Source: Curvibacter sp. GWA2_64_110 (lineage in GTDB: Bacteria > Pseudomonadota > Gammaproteobacteria > Burkholderiales > Burkholderiaceae_C). Taken from it: a stretch of DNA of 64,000 nt. Of the stretch, positions 32,246 through 39,708 are shown in pieces (position 1 is the stretch's first letter; each line of letters opens with the position of its first letter). The position numbers and the translations under genes are program-made. The stretch spans positions 124,001 to 188,000 of the forward strand of contig MGPC01000031.1 of the NCBI GenBank assembly GCA_001797315.1, in the 5' to 3' direction. The notes under the pieces were generated by a model that ran no database searches, was not told the origin of the DNA, and saw only the letters and a list, made by a program, of their open reading frames with translations.

Positions 32246-33313
32246 TCAGCCGCGTTCGTACCAGGCTTTCGAGTTGTTGACGAGGCGCACCACCAGCAGC
32301 ATGACGGGCACCTCGATCAGCACTCCGACTACCGTGGCCAGTGCGGCGCCCGAGTTGAAGCCGAACAGGCTGATGGCGGCGGCCACCGCCAGTTCGAAGA
32401 AGTTGGAGGCGCCGATCAGGGCCGAGGGACAGGCAATCTCATGCTTCTCGCCGACGGCGCGGTTGAGCCAGTAGGCCAGCGCCGAGTTGAAGAACACCTG
32501 GATCAGGATCGGCACCGCCAGCAGGGCGATGACCAGCGGCTGCTGCAGGATGGCTTCGCCCTGGAAGGCGAACAGCAGTACCAGCGTGGCCAGCAGGGCG
32601 GTGATGGACCAGGGGCCGATCTTGGCCATGGCGGTGTCGAAGGCGGCCAGGCCCTTGGCCAGCAGTGCCTTGCGCCACAGTTGCGCCAGGAAAACCGGGA
32701 CCACGATGTACAGCAACACCGAGGTCAGCAGCGTGGTCCACGGCACGGTGATGGCGGAGAGGCCGAGCAGGAAGGCCACCAGCGGCGCGAAGGCCACCAC
32801 CATGATGCTGTCGTTCAGCGCCACCTGGGACAGGGTGAACAGCGGATTGCCGCCGGTCAGGCGGCTCCAGACGAACACCATGGCCGTGCAGGGCGCCGCG
32901 GCCAGCAGGATCAGGCCGGCGATGTAGCTGTCCAATTGGTCGGCCGGCAAGTACGGCGCAAACCGCTGGCGGATGAACAGCCAGCCGAGGAAGGCCATGG
33001 AAAACGGCTTCACCAGCCAGTTGACGAACAGCGTGACGCCGATGCCTTTCACGTGCTGGCGCACCTCGTGCAGGGCACCGAAGTCCACCTTCACCAGCAT
33101 CGGGATGATCATGACCCAGATCAGCATCCCGACCGGCAGATTGACCTGGGCCACTTCCATGCGGCCGATGGCCTGGGCCACGCCGGGCAACAGCTGGCCG
33201 AGCGTGATGCCGGCCACGATGCACAGAAAAACCCACAGCGTCAGGTAACGCTCGAACACGCTCATGGGCGCGCCGGCCGCCTGCTTGGCGCTCACTTCAC
33301 ATTGCACGCTCAT
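32246..33313 (-). CDS. arsB: arsenite efflux transporter, ACR3 family
   Basis: This 355-residue membrane protein with about ten helices exports arsenite. The ACR3 family is recognised by LTLWVFLCIVAGITLGQLLPG, NLPVGMLIWVMIIPMLVKVDF and AAAPCTAMVFVWSRLTGGNP, the last with the conserved Cys needed for transport. ACIGASNFFE-like SALIGASNFFELAVAAAISLFG near the end is also typical. ATG 33313 lies two bases after the stop of the thioredoxin-type arsC, so the two are translated together. The upstream open frame is only the shadow of that gene. The symbol arsB is used loosely; acr3 is the precise family. Confidence 0.95.
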   Translation of the reverse strand: MSVQCEVSAKQAAGAPMSVFERYLTLWVFLCIVAGITLGQLLPGVAQAIGRMEVAQVNLPVGMLIWVMIIPMLVKVDFGALHEVRQHVKGIGVTLFVNWLVKPFSMAFLGWLFIRQRFAPYLPADQLDSYIAGLILLAAAPCTAMVFVWSRLTGGNPLFTLSQVALNDSIMVVAFAPLVAFLLGLSAITVPWTTLLTSVLLYIVVPVFLAQLWRKALLAKGLAAFDTAMAKIGPWSITALLATLVLLFAFQGEAILQQPLVIALLAVPILIQVFFNSALAYWLNRAVGEKHEIACPSALIGASNFFELAVAAAISLFGFNSGAALATVVGVLIEVPVMLLVVRLVNNSKAWYERG

Positions 33314-33315
33314 GG

Positions 33316-33825
33316 TCAGTCTGCCTTGCTCAGGTCGCGCGCGGTGTTCTGGATCAGCTGCCGGGCCAGTTTTTCCGGCGGCAGGTTGACCAGCAGGTCC
33401 AGGCGGCGGCGAATCGCCAGCAGGGTCTGGCGAAACGCCTCGCGCCGCTGTTCGTCCGTGCCTTGCACTTCGGACGGATCGGCATAACCCCAGTGCGCGG
33501 TGGCCGGGTGGCCGGGCCAGATCGGGCAGACCTCGCCGGCCGCGTTGTCGCAGACGGTGATGATCAGGTCCATCTGCGGTGCATCGGGCGTGGCGAACTC
33601 GTCCCAACTCTTGCTGCGCAGGCCGTCGGTGGCGATGCCGGCACTTTGCAGCACCTGCAGGCCCAGCGGGTTGGGCTGCTGGTTGTCACGCGGGCTGCTG
33701 CCGGCCGAGAAGGCCTTGAAGCGGCCCCGGCCGATGTGGTTGAGCGTGGCTTCGGCCAGGATGCTGCGCGCCGAGTTGTGCGTGCAGAGAAACAGCACGT
33801 TGAGGGTGGGGGCGGGTGAACGCAT
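33316..33825 (-). CDS. arsC2: arsenate reductase, low-molecular-weight phosphatase family
   Basis: This 169-residue protein belongs to the LMW-PTP fold. The P-loop CTHNSARS (C-x5-R-S) at about residue 14 is that of arsenate reductases or related phosphatases. SPRDNQQPNPLGLQVLQSAGI and the pair LIITVCDNAAGEVCPIWPG, with its two further cysteines, match the thioredoxin-coupled type in which three cysteines relay the disulfide. The C-terminal half (HWGYADPSEVQGTDEQRREAF) is usual. It lies between arsI and acr3 in the arsenic operon. Confidence 0.93.
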   Translation of the reverse strand: MRSPAPTLNVLFLCTHNSARSILAEATLNHIGRGRFKAFSAGSSPRDNQQPNPLGLQVLQSAGIATDGLRSKSWDEFATPDAPQMDLIITVCDNAAGEVCPIWPGHPATAHWGYADPSEVQGTDEQRREAFRQTLLAIRRRLDLLVNLPPEKLARQLIQNTARDLSKAD

Positions 33826-33854
33826 GTCGGGAGTGACCTGTCAGGGGGGATTGA

Positions 33855-34361
33855 TCAGCAGCAGGCCTTGGCGCCGTTGGCGGCTTGCCCGGCAGTCGGG
33901 CCGCAGCAGCCGGTGCTTGCTACAGTTTTAGGAGCTTTTGGCGCACAGCAGGCGGGGGCTTGAGCCTGATTTGGCTCAGAACTTTTCTGGCTGAAGACCG
34001 GGATGTTGTCCAGCGTATGGAACTGCTCCCAGGCAATGCCTTGCGGATCGGTCACCCAGTACTTGTCGCTGCGCGCATAACAGCAGGTGGTCTCGCCTTC
34101 GTCCAGCATGGACATGTCGGCCTGGGCCGCCTGCGCCTTGAGTGCGTTCAGTTCTTCGCTCGACTCCACCTGGATGCCCAGGTGATCAAGGCCCGGCTTG
34201 TCGCCGCGGGTGGAGATGGCGAAGTTCACCGGCGGGTCCTGCAGCATCCACTTGGCGTAGTCGTCTTCGGTGCGGGCCGGGGCCTGGTTGAACATGGCCG
34301 AGTAGAAGGCGATGTTCTGCGCCAGGTTGTCGACGTGGACATGGACGTGAAAGCGTTTCAT
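33855..34361 (-). CDS. arsI: ArsI/CadI family metalloenzyme (glyoxalase fold) with Cys-rich tail
   Basis: This 168-residue vicinal-oxygen-chelate protein starts KRFHVHVHVDNLAQNIAFYS. The vicinal cysteines in ETTCCYARSDKYWVTDP, followed by GIAWEQFHT, are the arsenic-binding pair of ArsI, the C-As lyase that removes the methyl group from trivalent methylarsenicals. The related CadI is cadmium-induced. The extra C-terminal tail holds three Cys-Cys pairs (ACCAPKAP, GCCGP and KACC), suggesting metal or arsenite binding. It follows arsR by 32 bases. I prefer ArsI over CadI from context. Confidence 0.85.
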   Translation of the reverse strand: MKRFHVHVHVDNLAQNIAFYSAMFNQAPARTEDDYAKWMLQDPPVNFAISTRGDKPGLDHLGIQVESSEELNALKAQAAQADMSMLDEGETTCCYARSDKYWVTDPQGIAWEQFHTLDNIPVFSQKSSEPNQAQAPACCAPKAPKTVASTGCCGPTAGQAANGAKACC

Positions 34362-34393
34362 GAAGAGCTCCTTGAGAAATGGGGGGAGGGAAA

Positions 34394-34747
34394 TCAGCAG
34401 GCGGCGCAGACGGCCTTTTTCTTGCGCTTGGGGGCCACCTCGCAGGCGGCGCCCTGGCAGCAGTGCTCGGTGAGGTAGCCCAGCAGGGCATCCATCTGCC
34501 CGAAGTTGGCGCGGTAGACCAGGTAGCGGCCGTTGGGCTCGCTGCTGACCAGACCGGCGTTGGCCAGTTCCTTGAGGTGGAAGGACAGGGCGCTCGGGCT
34601 CACGCCGAGTGTTTCCGCCAGCGCGCCGGGCGTCAACCCCTCCAGGCCGGCCACCACCAGGGCACGAAAGGCCCGCAGACGCTGGGCTTGCGCCAGGGCC
34701 GCCAGTGACTTGACGGCATCGGTTTCGGCGAGGTTTTGCGTTTTCAT
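34394..34747 (-). CDS. arsR: ArsR family transcriptional repressor
   Basis: This 117-residue winged-helix repressor has the recognition region LGVSPSALSFHLKELANAGLV and the wing SSEPNGRYLVYRA. It lacks the ELCVCDL-type Cys pair of E. coli ArsR. Cysteines instead cluster after the wing (EHCCQGAACE) and at the end (AVCAAC), as in the ArsR type that senses arsenite through C-terminal cysteines. It is the first gene of the arsenic operon. Its start codon lies inside a perfect 9-bp inverted repeat, so autoregulation is likely. Confidence 0.93.
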   Translation of the reverse strand: MKTQNLAETDAVKSLAALAQAQRLRAFRALVVAGLEGLTPGALAETLGVSPSALSFHLKELANAGLVSSEPNGRYLVYRANFGQMDALLGYLTEHCCQGAACEVAPKRKKKAVCAAC

Positions 34748-34769
34748 ATTTCAATGATATTTGAAATAT
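34746..34769 (-). promoter_or_regulatory. ArsR operator: 9-bp inverted repeat over the arsR start
   Basis: ATATTTCAA (34746-34754) and TTGAAATAT (34761-34769) form a perfect inverted repeat with a six-base spacer. The AT-rich sequence stands out from its GC-rich surroundings and overlaps the arsR start codon (34745-34747). This fits the binding site of an ArsR-family repressor controlling its own operon. Confidence 0.75.
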
Positions 34770-34794
34770 TGAATCGATGCAAGCGGGCCCGCCC

Positions 34795-34834
34795 ATGTCA
34801 TGGTTTCGTCACAGGACTGCCATGAAGCCGTCAC
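34795..34834 (+). promoter_or_regulatory. two tandem Pho boxes upstream of phoX
   Basis: Four 7-mers occur exactly every 11 bases: ATGTCAT (34795), TCGTCAC (34806), CTGCCAT (34817) and CCGTCAC (34828). They approximate the CTGTCAT/C half-site of PhoB. The phoX start codon is 49 bases downstream. The 11-base phasing over four units is strong evidence for PhoB control. Confidence 0.8.
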
Positions 34835-34882
34835 GCGGCACTTCCACACTAACGCCATTGCTGGTCACGCGGGAGTTACAAC

Positions 34883-36799
34883 ATGGGTCAAGGTTTTGGT
34901 GAGAAATACGATGCGGACGAGGGCGTCAACTGCAGCGCCAACGTCCATATCGAGGGGGTGGATGCCGTGCGGCGCGAGGTGTTCAAGTGCACCGCGGCGG
35001 CGGTAGCCATGCTGGTGGGTTCGCATGCGCTGGGTGCCACCGTGGCCCGCGGCAAGCCCTTGGGCTTCACCGGGGTGCCGGTGTCGGCCGGCGATGCGCT
35101 GACGGTGCCGCCCGAGTACGAGGCGCAGGTGCTGTACCGCTGGGGTGACGCCGTGGGCATGAAGGCCGGCTCGCCCGCATTCAAGGCCGATGGTTCCAAC
35201 ACCTGGGAAGAGCAGGCCCTGCAGGCCGGCATGCACCACGACGGCATGGCCTTTTTCCCGATCGACGGCAATCCGCGCCACGGCCTGCTGGCCATCAACC
35301 ACGAATACACCGACGACGGTCTGCTGCATGCCGACGGCATGCAGGCCTGGTCGGCCGACAAGGTGCGCAAGTCGCAGGCGGCCCACGGCGTGAGCGTGAT
35401 CGAGATCGTCGAGCGTCAGGGCCAGTGGCGCGTCATGCCGGGCTCGCGTTATGCGCGGCGCATCACCGGTAGCACACCGATGACCGTCAGCGGCCCGGCG
35501 CGCGGCCATGCGCTGCTCAAGACCGCGGCCGACCCCGCCGGCACCCGCGTGCTGGGCACGCTCAACAACTGCGCTGCTGGCCGCACGCCCTGGGGCACCT
35601 ACCTGACCTGCGAGGAAAACTGGAACGGTTATTTCTCGTCGCAGGAGAAGCCGAATGCGGATGAAAAGCGCTATGGCCTGCGCGCCAAGGGCTGGGGTTA
35701 CCGCTGGCACGAGTTCGACGAGCGCTTCGATGTGGCCAAGCACCCCCACGAGCCGCACCGCTTCGGCTGGGTGGTGGAAATCGACCCGATGGACCCGACG
35801 CAGACGCCGATCAAGCGCACCGCGCTGGGCCGCATCAAGCACGAGGGCGCGACCACCGCGCTGACCAAGGATGGCCGTGCCGTGGTCTACATGGGCGACG
35901 ACGAGCGCTTCGAGTACATCTACAAATTCGTCTCGCGCGACAAGGTACGCCCTGGCGGTTATGCCGCCAACAAGGACCTGCTGGACCACGGCACGCTGTA
36001 TGTGGCGCGCTTCGACGCCCGGGGTTATGGCCGCTGGATTCCTCTGGTCCATGGTGAGAACGGCCTGACCGCCGACAAGGGTTTTGCCGACCAGGGCGAG
36101 GTGTTGGTCAAGACGCGCCAGGCCGCTGATGCGGTGGGCGCGACCAAGATGGACCGCTCGGAGTGGATTGCCGTGCACCCGCAGACCGGCGAGGTGTTCG
36201 CCACGCTGACCAACAACAGCCAACGCGGCCAGCCCGGTCGCGAGGTGGATGAGGCCAGTCCGCGTCCCGACAACATCATGGGCCACATCATCCGCTGGCG
36301 CGAAGGCGGTGCAGGCAGCGGCGATGCCGCGGCCACCGAATTCCGCTGGATGCATTTCGCCCTGGCGGGTGACCCGAAGGCCGAGAAGCCGGAGCACCGC
36401 GGCAACATCCAGGGCGATATCTACGGCAGCCCGGACGGCCTGGCCTTTGATGACAGCGGCCTGCTCTGGATCCAGACCGATGTGTCGACCTCGGTCATGA
36501 ACAAGGGACCCTACAAATCGATCGGCAACAACATGATGCTGTGCGCCGACCCGGCCAGCGGTGCGACCAAGCGCTTCCTTACCGGGCCCGCCGGCTGCGA
36601 AATCACCGGCATCGCCTTCACGCCGGACCGGCGCTTCATGTTCGTCAATGTGCAGCACCCGGGCGAGACCGCCAGCGAGCGCAGCGATCCGGCCAAGCCG
36701 CAGGCGGTCAGCAACTGGCCGGACGGACCGGCAGGCGGCCGACCGCGCTCGGCCACCGTTGTCATCCGCCGCAAGGATGGCGGCGTCGTCGGCACTTGA
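34883..36799 (+). CDS. phoX: PhoX family alkaline phosphatase
   Basis: PhoX (638 residues) is a calcium- and iron-dependent phosphatase that releases phosphate from organic esters in the periplasm. A Tat-type twin-arginine region (AVRREVFKCTAAAVAML, about residues 28-44) precedes the mature protein; the N-terminal 27 residues before it are long for a signal peptide. Family blocks are LLAINHEYTDDGLLHADG, TPWGTYLTCEENWNGYF, KHEGATTALTKDGRAVVYMGDDERFEYIYKF (partly) and GSPDGLAFDDSGLLWIQTD. GGGAG precedes the ATG. Tandem Pho boxes lie upstream and a strong terminator follows. It is divergent from arsR. Confidence 0.95.
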   Translation: MGQGFGEKYDADEGVNCSANVHIEGVDAVRREVFKCTAAAVAMLVGSHALGATVARGKPLGFTGVPVSAGDALTVPPEYEAQVLYRWGDAVGMKAGSPAFKADGSNTWEEQALQAGMHHDGMAFFPIDGNPRHGLLAINHEYTDDGLLHADGMQAWSADKVRKSQAAHGVSVIEIVERQGQWRVMPGSRYARRITGSTPMTVSGPARGHALLKTAADPAGTRVLGTLNNCAAGRTPWGTYLTCEENWNGYFSSQEKPNADEKRYGLRAKGWGYRWHEFDERFDVAKHPHEPHRFGWVVEIDPMDPTQTPIKRTALGRIKHEGATTALTKDGRAVVYMGDDERFEYIYKFVSRDKVRPGGYAANKDLLDHGTLYVARFDARGYGRWIPLVHGENGLTADKGFADQGEVLVKTRQAADAVGATKMDRSEWIAVHPQTGEVFATLTNNSQRGQPGREVDEASPRPDNIMGHIIRWREGGAGSGDAAATEFRWMHFALAGDPKAEKPEHRGNIQGDIYGSPDGLAFDDSGLLWIQTDVSTSVMNKGPYKSIGNNMMLCADPASGATKRFLTGPAGCEITGIAFTPDRRFMFVNVQHPGETASERSDPAKPQAVSNWPDGPAGGRPRSATVVIRRKDGGVVGT

Positions 36800-36812
36800 T
36801 CAAAACCTACTG

Positions 36813-36838
36813 GCCCCGCTTCCCCGGGGCTTTTTTTT
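36813..36838 (+). terminator. intrinsic terminator after phoX
   Basis: GCCCCG (36813-36818) pairs with CGGGGC (36825-36830) around a six-base loop and is followed by eight T residues (36831-36838). It separates phoX from the downstream lipid genes, which begin at 36872. Confidence 0.85.
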
Positions 36839-36871
36839 AACCAGACATCCATAGAAAGCAAGGAGTACACG

Positions 36872-37720
36872 ATGAAAGAACTACCGAACCCGACCTTCCC
36901 GCTCTCGCCCGCTGTCTTGCCCAGGGGGTCGCTTCACCGATCTGGTCAGCAAACCGTTGGCGCAGATGGCCAGCCAGTCGCTGCGCCTGGGCGCGGCGGC
37001 ATTGAAGTGGCGTGGGCCAAGCACCTGGACGAAGTCCGCGCCGCGCAGCGACTGAGGTACCAGATCTTCGCCGGCGAGATGGGCGCGCGCCTGAATGCCG
37101 AAGTGCCGGGCCACGACATCGACCTGTTCGACGACTACTGCGAGCACCTGCTGGTGCGCGACCAGGCCACGCGCGAGGTCATCGGCACCTACCGCGTGCT
37201 GACGCCGGCCCAGGCCAAGCGCGTCGGCAGCACCTACAGCGATCTGGAGTTCGACCTGACGCGCCTGCGCCAGCTGCGCGAACGCATGGTCGAGCTCGGC
37301 CGCAGCTGCGTGCATCCGGAACACCGCCATGGCGGCGTGATCATGGCGCTGTGGGGCGCACTGGGCGAGTTCATGGTGCGCAACCAGCTCGACACCATGA
37401 TCGGCTGCGCCAGCATTCCGATGCTGCACAACGGCGTGCTCAGCGGTGATGTGGCGGCCAGCATCTGGAACCAGCTCAAGGAGACGCATCTGGCGTCGAT
37501 CGAATACCACGTCCGGCCGCGCCTGCCGCTGCCGATCGAGGAACTCAATGGCAATCTGGAGGTGGAGCCGCCAGCCCTGATCAAGGGTTATCTGCGCCTG
37601 GGGACCAAGGTGCTGGGCGCGCCGGCCTGGGACCCGGATTTCAACAGCGCCGATCTGCCGATGCTGATGCGCCTGCAGGATCTGCCGGCGCGCTACCGCA
37701 AGCACTTCCTCGGCGCCTGA
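36872..37720 (+). CDS. GNAT-family acyltransferase, OlsB-like (ornithine lipid synthesis)
   Basis: This 282-residue protein belongs to the Acetyltransf_5 (hemolysin/OlsB-like) group of the GNAT fold. AQRLRYQIFAGEMGARL, DIDLFDDYCEHLLVRD, VIGTYRVLTPAQA and MVELGRSCVHPEHRHGGVIM with GCASIPML are the landmarks. OlsB N-acylates ornithine from 3-hydroxyacyl-ACP to make lyso-ornithine lipid, a phosphorus-free membrane lipid induced by phosphate starvation. No OlsA partner is visible here. AAGGAG precedes the ATG. The next gene starts at its stop (TGATG), and the context is a phosphate-starvation cluster. The family is firm; the OlsB role is inferred. Confidence 0.8.
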   Translation: MKELPNPTFPLSPAVLPRGSLHRSGQQTVGADGQPVAAPGRGGIEVAWAKHLDEVRAAQRLRYQIFAGEMGARLNAEVPGHDIDLFDDYCEHLLVRDQATREVIGTYRVLTPAQAKRVGSTYSDLEFDLTRLRQLRERMVELGRSCVHPEHRHGGVIMALWGALGEFMVRNQLDTMIGCASIPMLHNGVLSGDVAASIWNQLKETHLASIEYHVRPRLPLPIEELNGNLEVEPPALIKGYLRLGTKVLGAPAWDPDFNSADLPMLMRLQDLPARYRKHFLGA

Positions 37721-38580
37721 TGAAGAAGACTTTCGATCCGATGAACCCGTGGCTGGCCGGCATGGCGGCGCCGGATGAGGGCGACGATGAGCACGCCCCG
37801 CACGGCCGCCTGCGCGCCATCTTCATCTCCGACCTGCACCTGGGCACGCCCGGCTGCCAGGCCACCGAGCTGCTGGCCTTTCTCAAGGCGTACCCCAGCG
37901 ACTACCTGTACCTGGTGGGCGACATCGTCGATGGCTGGCAGCTGCGCCGCCGCTGGTACTGGCCGCAGGCGCACAACGACGTGGTGCAAAAGCTACTGCG
38001 CCGGGCGCGCAAGGGCTGCCGCATCGTCTATGTGCCGGGCAACCATGATGAGTTCGCGCGCGGTTTCATCGGCCACCAGTTCGGCGGCATCGAAGTGGTG
38101 GAGGATGCGATGCACCTGACCGCCGACGGGCGCCGGCTCTGGGTCATGCACGGCGACTATTTCGACGGCGTCATCCAGTGCGCCAAGTGGCTGGCCTATG
38201 TGGGCGACAACCTGTACGAGTTCACGCTCAAGCTCAACCGCTACCTGAACCATTTGCGCGCCAAGTTCGGCTTGCCGTACTGGTCGCTGTCGGCCTACCT
38301 CAAGCACAAGGTCAAGAAGGCCTTGAACTACGTCACTGACTTCGAAGTGGCGGTGGCCAACGAGGCGCGCCGCCTCGGGCATCAGGGTGTGGTGTGCGGC
38401 CATATCCACCGCGCCGAGATGCGCGACATCGACGGCATTCTCTATTGCAACGACGGCGACTGGGTGGAGAGCCGCACCGCCCTGGTCGAACATCAGGACG
38501 GCCGGCTGGAATTGCTGCACTGGGGTGCCACGCAGGCCGTACCGGTTCCAACGCAAGCAGCAAGGACGGTATCCGCATGA
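37720..38580 (+). CDS. plcP: PlcP-like metallophosphoesterase (probable phospholipase C of lipid renovation)
   Basis: This 286-residue calcineurin-type phosphoesterase shows ISDLHLGTPG, GDIVDGWQLRRRWYWPQAHND, YVPGNHDEFARG, VMHGDYFDG and VCGHIHRAEMRD, the full set of metal ligands. Proteins of this type are often labelled UDP-2,3-diacylglucosamine diphosphatase. Characterised alphaproteobacterial members (PlcP) cleave phospholipids to diacylglycerol during phosphate limitation. Size and motifs fit PlcP rather than the ~240-residue LpxH, and the gene is coupled by ATGA to an Agt-like glycosyltransferase that would use diacylglycerol. LpxH activity remains the alternative. Confidence 0.78.
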   Translation: MKKTFDPMNPWLAGMAAPDEGDDEHAPHGRLRAIFISDLHLGTPGCQATELLAFLKAYPSDYLYLVGDIVDGWQLRRRWYWPQAHNDVVQKLLRRARKGCRIVYVPGNHDEFARGFIGHQFGGIEVVEDAMHLTADGRRLWVMHGDYFDGVIQCAKWLAYVGDNLYEFTLKLNRYLNHLRAKFGLPYWSLSAYLKHKVKKALNYVTDFEVAVANEARRLGHQGVVCGHIHRAEMRDIDGILYCNDGDWVESRTALVEHQDGRLELLHWGATQAVPVPTQAARTVSA

Positions 38581-39668
38581 AGATCGCACTGATCACAGAT
38601 GCCTGGCAACCCCAGGTCAACGGCGTGGTGACCACCCTGGTGGAACTGGTCCGGGAAGTCGAGCGCGCCGGACATGAGGTCGAGGTGGTGCACCCGGGCC
38701 TCTTCCGCACGCGTCCCTGTCCCGGCTACCCCGGCATCGATCTGGTGGTACGGCCGGCCAAGGCCCTGCACGCGCAGCTCGATGCACTGGCGCCGCACGC
38801 CATCCACATCGCCACCGAAGGCCCGCTGGGCTGGGCGGCGCGCGCCTACTGCCTCAAGCGCGGCCTGGCGTTCACCACGGCTTTCCACACCAAGTTCCCG
38901 GAAATCCTGAACGCCGCACTGAAGATTCCGCATGCCTGGGGTTATGCGCTGTTCCGCCGTTTCCACAAGCCGTCCTCCGGCGTGATGGTGCCGACCCAGG
39001 GCGTGCTGCGCATGCTGGACCAGCGCGGCTTTCGCAACTTGCGCGGCTGGACCCACGGCGTCGACATGGGGCTGTTCCCGTTTCACGAGGAGGTGCAGCT
39101 GCACCCGGCACTGGGCGTGCTGGCGCGGCCAGTGTCGCTGTTTGTCGGCCGTGTCTCCTACGAGAAGAACATCGAGGCCTTTTTGCAGCTCGACGTGCCG
39201 GGCACCAAGATCGTCTGCGGCGTGGGGCCGCTGGAAGACTCGCTCAAAGCGCGTTATCCCCATGTACGATGGCTCGGCATCCTGCCGCGCGATGAGCTGG
39301 CCCGCGTTTACGCGGCAGCCGATCTGTTCGTCATGCCCAGCAAGTCGGAGACCTTTGGCCTGGTGATGCTGGAGGCCATGGCCAGCGGCACGCCGGTGGC
39401 TGCCTACCCGGTCGATGGGCCGTTGGAGGTGCTGGGACACAGCGAGGGCCGGGTGGCCGGCGGCATTCTGGACGCGGACCTGAAAAGTGCCTGGTACCGG
39501 GCGCTGGCCGTGCCTCGCCACGAGGCGCGGGCGCGGGCGCTGGAATTCAGCTGGGAGCAGGCCAGCCGGCTGTTTCTGGACCATCTGGTGCCCGCCAGTC
39601 AGGACCGGGCAGTCCCGGAACGGCGGCAGGCGCATGATGGCGTCACATCACTGTCATCAAATTTGTAA
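38577..39668 (+). CDS. agt: GT4-family glycosyltransferase, Agt-like (glycolipid synthesis)
   Basis: This 363-residue GT-B glycosyltransferase starts MKIALITDAWQPQVNGVVTT. The C-terminal donor-binding half contains LFVGRVSYEKNIEAFLQL, VCGVGPLEDSLKARYP and the family motif FVMPSKSETFGLVMLEAMASGTPV. With PlcP it would convert diacylglycerol to phosphorus-free glycolipids, as Agt does in phosphate-starved alphaproteobacteria. It overlaps plcP by four bases. The last codons (TSLSSNL) contain the Pho box that serves ppk. Mannosyl- or other sugar transfer to lipids is possible; the donor cannot be read from sequence. Confidence 0.78.
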   Translation: MKIALITDAWQPQVNGVVTTLVELVREVERAGHEVEVVHPGLFRTRPCPGYPGIDLVVRPAKALHAQLDALAPHAIHIATEGPLGWAARAYCLKRGLAFTTAFHTKFPEILNAALKIPHAWGYALFRRFHKPSSGVMVPTQGVLRMLDQRGFRNLRGWTHGVDMGLFPFHEEVQLHPALGVLARPVSLFVGRVSYEKNIEAFLQLDVPGTKIVCGVGPLEDSLKARYPHVRWLGILPRDELARVYAAADLFVMPSKSETFGLVMLEAMASGTPVAAYPVDGPLEVLGHSEGRVAGGILDADLKSAWYRALAVPRHEARARALEFSWEQASRLFLDHLVPASQDRAVPERRQAHDGVTSLSSNL

Positions 39669-39679
39669 AGAATTTGCCA
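39640..39679 (+). promoter_or_regulatory. Pho box(es) upstream of ppk, overlapping the agt 3' end
   Basis: Four 7-mers lie every 11 bases: GCGTCAC (39640), CTGTCAT (39651), TTTGTAA (39662) and TTTGCCA (39673). The first pair is a good PhoB half-site pair and the second is degenerate. The ppk start is 30 bases downstream. The site overlaps the last codons of the glycosyltransferase gene. Confidence 0.65.
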
Positions 39680-39708
39680 TTGAAGCGTAACAAACCTGTC
39701 TGGATCTC

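Noticed and set aside
37720-38580. Calling the phosphoesterase LpxH, since lipid A genes are in the same window.
   Set aside because: Its neighbours, coupling to a glycosyltransferase and motif pattern fit PlcP better. LpxH is kept only as an alternative in the entry.
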